In this document: positions 34,068-41,961 of the stretch, piece after piece | Layout of the letters: every line of letters begins with the position of its first letter | How positions within the stretch are numbered: the stretch's first letter is position 1 | NCBI RefSeq assembly: GCF_900117415.1 | Contig: NZ_FPEI01000004.1 | Coordinates: 1-64,000 of the forward strand | Source: Hyphomicrobium sp. CS1BSMeth3 | GTDB lineage: Bacteria > Pseudomonadota > Alphaproteobacteria > Rhizobiales > Hyphomicrobiaceae | Reading direction: 5' to 3' | Length of the DNA: 64,000 nt | Position numbers and translations under genes: made by a program | The notes under the pieces: model-generated | The model's input: the letters and a program-made list of their open reading frames with translations, nothing else | Told to the model about the DNA's origin: nothing | Database searches by the model: none

Positions 34068-34837
34068 GCGGGCACGGCCTCGTCGGCAGTCTCGACAATG
34101 CGCCCGTCGGCCATGCGGATGATGCGATGGCACCGCTCGGCGAGGCGCTCGTCATGCGTGACGAGAACCAGCGTCGCGCCGCGCCGCGCCTGGAGCGAGA
34201 AGAGGAGGTCGACGATCTGGCGTCCGGTCTTACCGTCGAGATTGCCGGTCGGCTCGTCGGCGAGCAGGAGGCGCGGGCGCGGGACGAGCGCGCGGGCGAG
34301 CGCTACACGCTGCTGCTCGCCACCCGAGAGCTGTGCCGGAAAATGCGTCATGCGGTGCGCGAGCCCGACCTCGCCGAGCAACTCTGCGGCGCGCTCGAAG
34401 GCATCGGGCTCACCGCGAAATTGCAGCGGCAGCGCGACGTTCTCCTGCGCCGTCATGGTCGGCACGAGATGGAAGGACTGGAAGACAATGCCGATGCTGG
34501 CGCCGCGCGCGAGGGCGAGCGCATCCTCGCTCATGGCGGAGAAATCGTGCCCGGCAACCATGACGCGTCCGGCAGTCGCCTGCTCGAGCCCCGCCATGAT
34601 CATGAGGAGCGAGGTCTTGCCCGATCCGCTCGGCCCCACGATGGCGACCGAATCGCCCGCGGCAATGGAAAGGCTCAGATCACGCAGGATGGCGACCTGG
34701 CCGGCGCGGCTCGCGAGCGTGAGATCGACATTCGCCAGCTCGATGACAGGTTGGGAAACGATGGTGAGGCTCCATAATCGTGGGGTGAACTTCGAAAAGC
34801 GCCACAAAAGGCCGCATTTTCCAATCGACGGTAGCAA
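34064..34837 (-). CDS. ABC transporter ATPase, YbbA-like
   Basis: The ATPase partner of the permease at 31488. It shows Walker A GPSGSGKTS, Q-loop VFQSFHLVPTMTA, signature LSGGEQQR and Walker [13 protein letters not shown]. The conserved protein begins at about SQPVIELANVDLTL. No ATG or GTG lies in frame near there: the annotated limit is a TTG at 34837, while the best ribosome-binding site (GGAG) is seven bases before an ATC at 34762. The true start is therefore unresolved. It is coupled to the permease by a four-base overlap. Confidence 0.88.
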   Translation of the reverse strand: MLPSIGKCGLLWRFSKFTPRLWSLTIVSQPVIELANVDLTLASRAGQVAILRDLSLSIAAGDSVAIVGPSGSGKTSLLMIMAGLEQATAGRVMVAGHDFSAMSEDALALARGASIGIVFQSFHLVPTMTAQENVALPLQFRGEPDAFERAAELLGEVGLAHRMTHFPAQLSGGEQQRVALARALVPRPRLLLADEPTGNLDGKTGRQIVDLLFSLQARRGATLVLVTHDERLAERCHRIIRMADGRIVETADEAVPA

Positions 34838-34953
34838 CTTGCGCTCAGATACCTATCTGACAGATTCCAGTCCGGCTCCCAACGCAGGATGTTCTGATGA
34901 TTCCTCGCACGCACTTACGGCCTGAGTTTGATCAGCATTGGGGGCAAATGGTG

Positions 34954-35616
34954 ATGAGGCTCGCCGCCGTCAATCTTTGCCTCCTATGCTTGGGGATATT
35001 CGCGCAGATGAACGCGGCCTCTGCCCAGGAGCGTCCCATTCGTATTATTGCGTTCGGTGACAGTCTGACGGCGGGTTTCGGCCTGCCGCCGAAGAATGCC
35101 TTTCCGGTTCGCCTCGAAGCAGCACTCAAGGCGCGCGGGCACAATGTCGCGGTCGTGAATGCGGGCGTCTCCGGCGATACGACGGCCGGCGGCCTCGCGC
35201 GCCTCGACTGGGCCGTGCCCGATGATGCCGATGCCGTCATCGTCGAGCTCGGCGCGAATGACGGCCTGCGCGCGCTCGATCCAGCCGCCGCACACAAGAA
35301 CCTCGATGCCATCATCACGCGCATCAAGGCCAAAGGCGCCGATGTCCTGCTCGCGGGCATGCGTGCGCCACGCAACCTCGGCCCCGAGTACACCAAGGCC
35401 TTCGATCATATCTTTCCCGACCTGGCCCGGAAGCATGACGTCCTCTACTACCCCTTCTTCCTCGAAGGGGTCGTGCTGAACAATGCCCTGAACCTCGATG
35501 ACGGGATGCATCCCAATGCCAAGGGCGTGGACGTGATCGTCCAGGGTATCGTGCCGCATGTGGAAGAGCTGATCGAGCGCGTGAAAAAGAGGCATGCGGC
35601 CGCGGCGAGCAAATGA
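34954..35616 (+). CDS. tesA: Arylesterase/acyl-CoA thioesterase I (SGNH hydrolase)
   Basis: A 220-residue periplasmic esterase. A signal peptide (ending ASA-QE) precedes the SGNH blocks: AFGDSLTAGFG with nucleophile Ser, the Gly of block II (VNAGVSGDT), GANDGLR, and the DDGMHPNAKG Asp-His pair. It hydrolyses short acyl or aryl esters and thioesters. The start may be ATG 34954, GTG 34951 or ATG 34948, all served by GGGGG at 34940-34944; spacing favours 34951/34954. It is divergent from the YbbA-like ATPase. Confidence 0.9.
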   Translation: MRLAAVNLCLLCLGIFAQMNAASAQERPIRIIAFGDSLTAGFGLPPKNAFPVRLEAALKARGHNVAVVNAGVSGDTTAGGLARLDWAVPDDADAVIVELGANDGLRALDPAAAHKNLDAIITRIKAKGADVLLAGMRAPRNLGPEYTKAFDHIFPDLARKHDVLYYPFFLEGVVLNNALNLDDGMHPNAKGVDVIVQGIVPHVEELIERVKKRHAAAASK

Positions 35617-35649
35617 TACGTCACATGAAGCCGACGGAATGAGACGAGA

Positions 35650-36204
35650 ATGCCGCGCCTCTTCACCGCCATAGAAATCCCCGAGATCGTGCGGGCTCAG
35701 CTCGACCTCGTGAGGGGCAATCTGCCGGGCGCCAAGTGGGTCGACGTCGAGGACATGCACCTCACGATCCGCTTCTTCGGCGATATCGGAAATCTCGAAG
35801 CCGACGAGCTGGTCAGCGCACTCGCTCGTGTCGATTTCGATCCCTTCGAGCTGAAAATCACCGGGCTCGGGGTGTTCGGCGGGCGCGAGCCCCGTGCCCT
35901 GTATGCGGGTATTGCCGATGCAGAACCCCTCAATGCCCTTCAGCGCGCCAGTGAGCGCGCGGCCCGCGCCGCCCGCCTGCCGCCCGAGACACGAGCCTTC
36001 AAGCCGCACATCACCCTCGCCCGCCTGAAGAACACCAAGCCCGAGATGGTCGCGCGCTTCCTCAGTGGACGGCCGCCGCTCCAGGCATGGCCGTTCACCG
36101 TCGATCAATTCACGCTCATGTCGTCGCGCCCGGGGCAGGGTGGCGGCCCCTACGTGCGCGAGGAGCATTTTCACGCGCGCCCGGCCTGGGATGCGGCGCA
36201 GTAA
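35650..36204 (+). CDS. thpR: RNA 2',3'-cyclic phosphodiesterase
   Basis: A 184-residue 2H-phosphoesterase. Both HxTx motifs are present, HLTI with His37 and HITL with His120. The enzyme opens 2',3'-cyclic phosphate ends of RNA (formerly called 2'-5' RNA ligase). The length is normal. It is 33 bases after tesA on the same strand, with a GAATGAGACGAGA leader. It probably shares the tesA transcript. Confidence 0.92.
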   Translation: MPRLFTAIEIPEIVRAQLDLVRGNLPGAKWVDVEDMHLTIRFFGDIGNLEADELVSALARVDFDPFELKITGLGVFGGREPRALYAGIADAEPLNALQRASERAARAARLPPETRAFKPHITLARLKNTKPEMVARFLSGRPPLQAWPFTVDQFTLMSSRPGQGGGPYVREEHFHARPAWDAAQ

Positions 36205-36320
36205 GGACCGCACCGGCGCGTCCCACGCAGTTGTGATCACCGTCCCGGCGGATTGTCCCGCGCCGGGCACCTTCGCTGCCTAGTATGAGGGCGTCCAGCC
36301 CGATCCGCGGAGGAAACGGA

Positions 36321-36842
36321 ATGACCGACATCGACCGTCGCCACCTCATTGGTGCCCTCGCAGCGGGCTCGGCTGCCTTGGCGGCTGCGCTGCCGACGGC
36401 AGCGGCAGGACGCGAGCTGAAGCTCACCGACCTCAAGAAGGATACCGACATCGCGTGTCTCTATCACTGCGATTTCGGCGACGACCGCCGCTATGACGCG
36501 ATGCTGCGGAACATCAACAATCATCTCTCCGCGCACGACTTCGATCCGATGGGCATCAAGATCGTGATCGTCGCGCATGGTCCCGGCATCAAGTACCAGC
36601 TCACGGACCTCGCCGGCACACCATGGGAGAAGGCGCCCGCGATCGAGCCCGAGCTCGAGAAGCGCGTGGCCGGGCTCGCGCAGTACGGCGTCGAGGTTTA
36701 TCTCTGCCGGATCACCTTCGAGCGCATGGGACTCGACCTCGCCCGCGCGAAGACCGCGCCGTACATCAAGATCGTGCCCTCGGGCGTCGCGACGGTCGCC
36801 TATCTGCAGTCGAAGGGCTATGGATATTTGAAAGTGGGTTGA
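36321..36842 (+). CDS. DsrE-like protein with Tat-type signal
   Basis: A 173-residue protein. An N-terminal twin-arginine-like signal (DRRHLIGALAAGSAALAAAL, cleavage near TAAAG) precedes a DsrE/DsrF-like alpha/beta domain (IKIVIVAHGPGIKY, then VEVYLCRITFERMG). The Cys in VYLCRITF lies where DsrE proteins have their sulfur-carrying Cys, so periplasmic sulfur handling is possible but unproven. GGAGG precedes the ATG at 36321. The stop lies inside a tRNA-T-arm-like hairpin. Confidence 0.75.
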   Translation: MTDIDRRHLIGALAAGSAALAAALPTAAAGRELKLTDLKKDTDIACLYHCDFGDDRRYDAMLRNINNHLSAHDFDPMGIKIVIVAHGPGIKYQLTDLAGTPWEKAPAIEPELEKRVAGLAQYGVEVYLCRITFERMGLDLARAKTAPYIKIVPSGVATVAYLQSKGYGYLKVG

Positions 36843-36874
36843 GGGGCTCTGTTGGTTCGATTCCAATCCCCTCC
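36841..36874 (+). other. tRNA 3'-end-like hairpin
   Basis: GAGGGG (36841-36846) pairs with CCCCTC (36868-36873), and GTTGG/CCAAT enclose the seven-base loop TTCGATT, exactly a T-arm consensus. No tRNA body lies upstream, because that sequence codes for the DsrE-like protein. It could be a remnant or mimic of a tRNA 3' end, or chance. Confidence 0.4.
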
Positions 36875-36901
36875 ATCATAACAACGGGAGGGGAGCAGGA
36901 A

Positions 36902-37360
36902 ATGCCCGAACTGAAGTCCGCCTACATCGGTGAGCTCAAGATCGCCGTCACCGGCTCGTACATGCTCGGCAGCGGGCCGCTCGGCAATCGGCGTATCGAC
37001 CTGCTGAGTCAGGGCCAGTTCGAGGGCCCGCGCATCAAGGCCAAGATCGTGCCGGGCGGGGTCGACATCCTGCTCGGTGGCAGCGACGGCGCCGTTCGCC
37101 CGGATGTGCGGCTGCCGCTGGAGCTCGATGACGGCCACCCGCTGCTGATCAGCTATCGGGGTGTGCGGCACGCGCCCGCTGAGATCATGGCCCGCATTGC
37201 CGTCGGGGAGCGCGTGCCCCCGGAAAGCCACTACCTCAGAACCGCGCTCACTTTCGAAACGGCCTCGCCCAAATACCACTGGCTGAACAGGATCGTGGGC
37301 GTGGGCGTCGGCCGGCGCGAGCCGGAATTCGCGATCTACGACGTCTTCGAAGTGCTCTGA
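36902..37360 (+). CDS. DUF3237 family protein
   Basis: A 152-residue cytoplasmic beta-rich protein of the DUF3237 family, recognisable from PLGNRRIDLLSQGQFEGPRI near the start, the AEIMARIAVGE centre, and RTALTFETASPKYHWLNRIVGVG near the end. The fold is a small barrel; no activity is established. GGGAGGGGAGCAGGA lies immediately upstream of the ATG at 36902. It follows the DsrE-like gene by 59 bases. Confidence 0.85.
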   Translation: MPELKSAYIGELKIAVTGSYMLGSGPLGNRRIDLLSQGQFEGPRIKAKIVPGGVDILLGGSDGAVRPDVRLPLELDDGHPLLISYRGVRHAPAEIMARIAVGERVPPESHYLRTALTFETASPKYHWLNRIVGVGVGRREPEFAIYDVFEVL

Positions 37361-37467
37361 ACGCGGCACCTATGTCGTGCCGTCATGCGCCGCACGCGGA
37401 TGACAACGCGCGCGGGCGCCGCTAACGTCCCAGGTGTTCAATTGATTGGAGCACGGGCCGGATTGCC

Positions 37468-38859
37468 ATGATGGAACGCAAGTCGATCGGAATCGTGGGC
37501 GCGGGCGCCTCGGGGCTCACCTGCGCCAAGCACATGCTGGAAGAGGGCTGGGACGTCACCCTCTACGAGATCGGCAGCCACGTCGGCGGCATGTGGGTCT
37601 ACAATAACGACAACAACCGCTCCTCGGCCTATCGCACGCTGCACATCAACACGGCGCGCGACCTCACGAGCTTCTCCGATTATCCCTTCGATTCAAGCGT
37701 GCAGCCGTTCCCCTCGCACTGGGACATGGCGAAGTACCTCAAGGACTACGGCGAGCACTTCGGCATCACGCAACGCGTGCGCTTCAACACGAAGATCGTC
37801 GATCTGAGGCCGGCGCCCTCCTACCGTCCCGAAAAGCCGCGCTGGCAGCTCACGAGCGAGGCCGGCGAAATCTTCGAGCACGATACGGTCGTCGTCGCGA
37901 GCGGACATCTCACGAAGCCGCTCGAAGTGGCCATGTTCCGCGACGGTTTCAAGGGTGAGTACCTGCACTCGCACGACTACAAGGAGCCGGCGCCTTTCGT
38001 GAGGAAGCGCGTGTGCGTGGTCGGCGTCGGCAACAGCGCACTCGACATCGCGAGCGACCTCGCCGTTGGTGCGGAGCGCACTGTCCTCATCGCGCGCTCG
38101 AGCGCGCTGATCATTCCGAAGCTCGCTTTCGGGCGGCCCTTCTGGGATACGATCCAGCCCTTCTACAAGCCGTGGATTCCCGCGGCCGTCCGCAATCGCG
38201 TGCTGAAGGCGCTCGTCTATATCATCCAGGGCGACATGAAGCGCTTGGGCTTTCCCGAGACGTCCAAGCGCGTGCACGCTACGTCGAATGCCAACATCGT
38301 CAACCACATCCACTACCGCCGCGTGATCGTGAAGCAGGGCATCGAGCGCATCGAGGGCAAGACGCTGCACTTCGTCGATGGCACGGCCGAGGAGTTCGAT
38401 ACGCTGATCGCGGCAACGGGCTACGAAATCGATCTCGATTTCGTGCCGCCGGAAATTCTGGCAATCAAGGACAACGGGCTAGACCTCTACATGCGGCTCG
38501 TGCCGCCCGACTGGCGCGGGCTCTATTTCCTCGCCTTCTTCAACTCGGATACGGCGCTCAACTGGATCTGCGAAGGCCAGACGCGCTGGATCCGCGAGCA
38601 CGAAGCGGGCCGCGCCGCTTTCCCGAGCAAGGCCGACATGCTGGCCGAGATCGACCAGCGGAAGTCGTGGGTGCGCACGAACTTCAAGGATACGCCCCGC
38701 CACGCCATCGAGGTCGAGCACCTCCCCTACTTCGCGGATCTCAGGCGCACGATGTCAGAGGCGCAGAAGCGCGCCGGCACACCTGTGCGTGACATCGGCA
38801 TCGGCTTCAAGCCGAAGAAGGGGGCGAAGTTCTCCCCGCGCGCGGAGGCGGCGGAGTAG
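37468..38859 (+). CDS. Flavin-containing monooxygenase
   Basis: A 463-residue FMO. The FAD Rossmann motif GAGASG is at 10-15, the second nucleotide (NADPH) motif is GVGNSA, and the FMO fingerprint appears as FKGEYLHSHDY. It oxygenates a soft nucleophile (N or S) or performs Baeyer-Villiger chemistry; the substrate is unknown. Two adjacent ATGs (37468, 37471) could start it, without a strong ribosome-binding site. The C-terminal tail is basic. It is convergent with the CMD-family gene. Confidence 0.88.
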   Translation: MMERKSIGIVGAGASGLTCAKHMLEEGWDVTLYEIGSHVGGMWVYNNDNNRSSAYRTLHINTARDLTSFSDYPFDSSVQPFPSHWDMAKYLKDYGEHFGITQRVRFNTKIVDLRPAPSYRPEKPRWQLTSEAGEIFEHDTVVVASGHLTKPLEVAMFRDGFKGEYLHSHDYKEPAPFVRKRVCVVGVGNSALDIASDLAVGAERTVLIARSSALIIPKLAFGRPFWDTIQPFYKPWIPAAVRNRVLKALVYIIQGDMKRLGFPETSKRVHATSNANIVNHIHYRRVIVKQGIERIEGKTLHFVDGTAEEFDTLIAATGYEIDLDFVPPEILAIKDNGLDLYMRLVPPDWRGLYFLAFFNSDTALNWICEGQTRWIREHEAGRAAFPSKADMLAEIDQRKSWVRTNFKDTPRHAIEVEHLPYFADLRRTMSEAQKRAGTPVRDIGIGFKPKKGAKFSPRAEAAE

Positions 38860-38886
38860 GCCGCGGAATAGCGAGCGCGTGACGGC

Positions 38887-39441
38887 TCAGCTTGCTTGCG
38901 GAAATCGCCCCCCGTAAGGCTCGAGCGGCAAGGCCGTGGCGTTCGTGAGGTAGGAAACCGTGCGGTAGAAGCCGGCGAGCATGAGCACCTCGAGGCACGC
39001 CGCATCCGAAAAATGCCCCGAGAAGGCCGTCCATAGCGGCTCGTCGATCGTCGCTCGCTCGTGGAGCGCGTCACAGACGCGGATGAGGGCGCGCTCGGCC
39101 TCTTCCTGCCAGCAGGCATCCTCGGCACTGCCATGAACCAGCGAGCAGACCTGATCGGGGCTGAAGCCCGCCCGCTCGCCGAAGAACGCGATATGGACAC
39201 CCCACTCGTACTCCGATCCACACCGCGCCGAGACACGGTCGATGACGATCTCGCGCTGGCGGAGTGCAAGATGGCCCTTGTCCAGCAGCCCACCGCCCAT
39301 GAACCGCTCGAAGAGCCGGGTATCCCGCGCAAGCATCCTGAAGAGCGTGAGCGGCGGCACGCCCGACGGCATCACTTTGTCGAGGCGCGCCTGAATATCC
39401 TGCGGATAGGGCGGTTCGGCAGGGCTGATCCGAGCAGACAT
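38887..39441 (-). CDS. Carboxymuconolactone decarboxylase (CMD) family protein
   Basis: A 184-residue all-helical protein of the CMD/AhpD superfamily. The core is ALRQREIVIDRVSARCGSEY followed by EWGVHIAFFGERAGFS, with the Tyr-Glu-Trp-x-x-His pattern rather than the AhpD CxxC, so it is not a classical peroxidase partner. AAAGGAT precedes the ATG at 39441. It is divergent from an HxlR regulator across 61 bases, the usual regulator-target layout. Confidence 0.85.
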   Translation of the reverse strand: MSARISPAEPPYPQDIQARLDKVMPSGVPPLTLFRMLARDTRLFERFMGGGLLDKGHLALRQREIVIDRVSARCGSEYEWGVHIAFFGERAGFSPDQVCSLVHGSAEDACWQEEAERALIRVCDALHERATIDEPLWTAFSGHFSDAACLEVLMLAGFYRTVSYLTNATALPLEPYGGRFPQAS

Positions 39442-39455
39442 CGGTAATCCTTTCT

Positions 39456-39474
39456 TGCTACACAAAGCATAGCA
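39456..39474. promoter_or_regulatory. Candidate HxlR operator between divergent genes
   Basis: TGCTA, nine bases, TAGCA: a perfect inverted repeat in the 61-base spacer between the CMD-family gene and the HxlR regulator. The half-site spacing suits a winged-helix dimer. It would overlap the promoter of either gene. Confidence 0.4.
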
Positions 39475-39502
39475 TACACCTGCTCGCTACGGAATCAATA
39501 GC

Positions 39503-39844
39503 ATGAAGACGCCGCTCCCAGGCGCGCCGGTCCGCGGCTCGAAGACCGGCCAGCCCGTCATGGCCCTGCTGGATCTTCTCGGTCGACGCATGGCGCTTCG
39601 CATCCTTTGGGAGCTGTCCAAGACTGAGCTCAAGTTTCGCCCGCTGCAGGCGGCGGCGGACACCAATCCAAGCGTGCTCAATACGCGGCTCGGCGAGCTG
39701 AAGCGCGCCGGCGTCGTCGCCCTGGGGCCGGACGGCTATCATCTGACCGAGACCGGGCGGGAACTCGTACAGCACTTGCTGCCGCTGACGGCGTGGGCCA
39801 ACGAATGGGCAAGAAAGATCGAGCGCCAGCCCGGCAAGGGCTGA
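39503..39844 (+). CDS. HxlR-family transcriptional regulator
   Basis: A 113-residue winged-helix protein. The recognition region is the FRPLQAAADTNPSVLNTRLGELKRAGVVAL segment, with the wing at DGYHLTETGRELV; this is the HxlR/YodB arrangement. It has no cysteine, so thiol-based redox sensing is excluded; it may bind a small ligand. It is divergent from the CMD gene that it probably controls. An attenuator-like hairpin follows. Confidence 0.88.
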   Translation: MKTPLPGAPVRGSKTGQPVMALLDLLGRRMALRILWELSKTELKFRPLQAAADTNPSVLNTRLGELKRAGVVALGPDGYHLTETGRELVQHLLPLTAWANEWARKIERQPGKG

Positions 39845-39873
39845 TCGGCCCGGTGCGACCGATCGGACAGCAG

Positions 39874-39906
39874 AAAGCCCGGTCACAGCTTGCGCTGCCG
39901 GGCTTT
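39874..39906. terminator. Hairpin between convergent hxlR and carD
   Basis: AAAGCCCGG (39874-39882) pairs with CCGGGCTTT (39898-39906), enclosing a smaller CAGC/GCTG stem. Both sides are T-flanked only through the stem ends, so it can act in both directions, weakly. Confidence 0.65.
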
Positions 39907-39935
39907 CGTATTCTTGATGCGTGCGAAGCGGGCCT

Positions 39936-41123
39936 TCAGGCGGCCTGCGTATCGCCGGCACCCTCCTCGCTCGAGCGGCGCCCGCGGGCGCTACGCGAGA
40001 GGACGTCCGTGATGCGCTGCATGGCCGTGCGCTCGTCGAGCTTGTCGACGACGGCGATCTCACGTGCCATGCGATCGAGCGCGGACTCATAGAGCTGACG
40101 CTCCGAGTAGGACTGCTCGGGCTGCGTCTCGGAGCGATAGAGGTCGCGAACCACCTCGGCGATCGCGATCAGATCACCCGAGTTGATCTTGGCCTCGTAC
40201 TCCTGCGCCCGGCGGCTCCACATGGTCCGCTTGATGCGCGCGCGGCCCTTGAGCGTCTCCATGGCCCGCGAGACGATGTTGTCCTCGGCGAGCTTGCGGA
40301 TGCCGGCCGCCTCGAGGCGCGCCGTCGGCACGCGCAGGGTCAGCTTGTCCTTCTCGATCTGGATCACGAACAGCTCGAGGGACATGCCCGCGATCTCCTG
40401 CTCCTCGATCCCGACGATCTGGCCGACGCCGTGGGCCGGATAAACGATCGACTCGCCGATCTTGAAGCCATGGCGCGAGTTCACCGGCTTCTTCGGCTGA
40501 GCGAGCATCTGCTGGCGGCGCGCCTCGGCAGCCTTGGCCGCCACTTCCTTGGGGTTCGCAGCCGCAGCCCGGGGCATTGGCGGCTGGGCCGGCAGCACAG
40601 GCATGGACGGCGCCGTCATCATGCGGGCCGCCGGCTTGTGCACCGCTGCCGGCATGGCGCGGGCCGCCGGCGCCGCCGCAGACTTGGCGCGCGCAGCGAG
40701 CATCGCCTGAGCCGCAGCCTTCTGGGCCGTGATGGGCGTCTTCGCGACGGCAGCAGGCTTCGCCGCCCCGGACTTCACCTCAGCAGGCTTGACCTGAGCA
40801 GACTTGGGCGTCGCAGCTTTGGTGGCGGGCGTCTTGTCGGCGGTCGGTTTCTTCTGGACAGCGGTCACGTCGGCTTTGGCTTTCGTCTTGGGCGCGGCCG
40901 CGGCGACGGCCTTTGCCTGGGTTTTGGTCTTGGTCTTGGCCAGCACCTTGGCCGGCGTCTGAACCTTCGCCGCAGCGGGACCAGATTTCACGGTCTTGGT
41001 GGCCGCGGGCTTGCTCGGGGCAGGCTTCGCAACGGCCTTCTTGGCCTGGACGGCCTTGTCCGGCTTACGGGGCACGGCCGGCTTAGATGCAGACTTCGCC
41101 GGGGATTTCTTGCTCTGCGCCAT
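39936..41123 (-). CDS. carD: CarD-family transcription factor with histone-H1-like N-terminal tail
   Basis: A 395-residue protein. Residues 1-205 are a Lys/Ala/Pro-rich, H1/AlgP-like tail of low complexity. The CarD/TRCF-interaction domain follows (about 220-280: IGESIVYPAHGVGQIVGIE), then a helical DNA-binding domain (WSRRAQEYEAKINSGDLIAIAEVVRDLY). CarD binds RNA polymerase beta and stabilises open complexes, mainly at rRNA promoters. Typical CarD is about 165-190 residues, so the tail doubles its size. The ATG at 41123 sits at the start of the Lys-rich tail (MAQSKKS). fdxA lies next on the same strand, upstream. Confidence 0.9.
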   Translation of the reverse strand: MAQSKKSPAKSASKPAVPRKPDKAVQAKKAVAKPAPSKPAATKTVKSGPAAAKVQTPAKVLAKTKTKTQAKAVAAAAPKTKAKADVTAVQKKPTADKTPATKAATPKSAQVKPAEVKSGAAKPAAVAKTPITAQKAAAQAMLAARAKSAAAPAARAMPAAVHKPAARMMTAPSMPVLPAQPPMPRAAAANPKEVAAKAAEARRQQMLAQPKKPVNSRHGFKIGESIVYPAHGVGQIVGIEEQEIAGMSLELFVIQIEKDKLTLRVPTARLEAAGIRKLAEDNIVSRAMETLKGRARIKRTMWSRRAQEYEAKINSGDLIAIAEVVRDLYRSETQPEQSYSERQLYESALDRMAREIAVVDKLDERTAMQRITDVLSRSARGRRSSEEGAGDTQAA

Positions 41124-41606
41124 CGCTACATCTCACTCCGCGACCATTCACATTCTACGAGACGCTGCCCCGGCACACACTTGGGTTGCGGCCCCCGCTA
41201 CATGCCCGCAAACGTCGTGCGACAGGCCATGCCCTGCCGCGGCAGCCTAATGCGTCATCCCGAAACAGGAGCTGCTATGTCAGCAACCCCACCCGTTGGT
41301 AGTGGAAGAAGAGTTCTTCGCCGCGCCTCTCCGCCGGCGCGTCACGCGCGGCGCAAGCAGCTTCTCGGCCGATGGAGGCGCCAATGATCAGGCGACTGTT
41401 CACGCAAACCGCTCCCGCTCAGCCTGAATGCCGGCCACTGATCCGAACTCCGGAAGTTGGACTTCTGCCTCCACGGATCTTGTAACACATTTTTCATGCA
41501 AAAAGAAGCGGTCCGGGAGAAAGTTCCCGGGCATAGCCTGTCCGAATGCTTAAGCGGACAGTACAGCAGTATTCGAAATTCTTTGGATCGTTACTCTGCG
41601 CGGGTC
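41124..41606. other. Intergenic region between carD and fdxA
   Basis: About 480 bases with no credible gene. It contains an inverted repeat CTGTCCG/CGGACAG (41538-41561, ten-base loop) and a short GGGAGAAAGTTCCC palindrome at 41516-41529. The carD promoter is presumably here. Confidence 0.4.
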
Positions 41607-41631
41607 GGTGACTATCGGCTGTTCAGTCACC
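41607..41631 (-). terminator. Hairpin overlapping the fdxA stop codon
   Basis: GGTGACT (41607-41613) pairs with AGTCACC (41625-41631) around an 11-base loop; the TGA stop lies in the hairpin. No T-run follows, so it may be a stabilising 3' structure. Confidence 0.4.
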
Positions 41632-41961
41632 TTCTCCCGGCTCAGGATTGAAGTATTTCTCGAACTTGTTCTGTTCATCGCGGAAGTTGTCCGCGTCGGC
41701 CGGGGCGGCCTTCTTGGCCGTTATGTTCGGCCACTTGTCCGCATATTCTCGGTTGAGCTCGAGCCATCGATCTAAACCGGGTTCAGTGTCCGGCTTAATG
41801 GCCTCGACAGGGCATTCAGGCTCGCACACCCCGCAGTCGATACACTCGTCAGGGTGGATGACGAGCATGTTCTCGCCCTCGTAGAAGCAGTCGACGGGGC
41901 AGACCTCGACACAGTCGGTGAACTTGCACTTAATGCAGTTCTCGTTGACGATGTACGTCAT
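41623..41961 (-). CDS. fdxA: Seven-iron ferredoxin (3Fe-4S and 4Fe-4S)
   Basis: A 112-residue ferredoxin of the Azotobacter FdI type. Cys9, Cys17 and Cys50 fit the [3Fe-4S] site; Cys21, Cys40, Cys43 and Cys46 fit the [4Fe-4S] site; Cys12 and Cys25 are the extra conserved residues. The C-terminal extension ([19 protein letters not shown]) is typical. It transfers electrons at low potential and is linked to oxidative-stress responses. The fdxA-carD order is common in Alphaproteobacteria. GGAAGCC precedes the ATG. Confidence 0.94.
   Translation of the reverse strand: MTYIVNENCIKCKFTDCVEVCPVDCFYEGENMLVIHPDECIDCGVCEPECPVEAIKPDTEPGLDRWLELNREYADKWPNITAKKAAPADADNFRDEQNKFEKYFNPEPGEGD

Noticed and set aside
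36841-36878. A complete tRNA gene
   Set aside because: Only the T-arm and a 3' acceptor-like strand are present; the required 5' acceptor, D-arm and anticodon arm are not found upstream.
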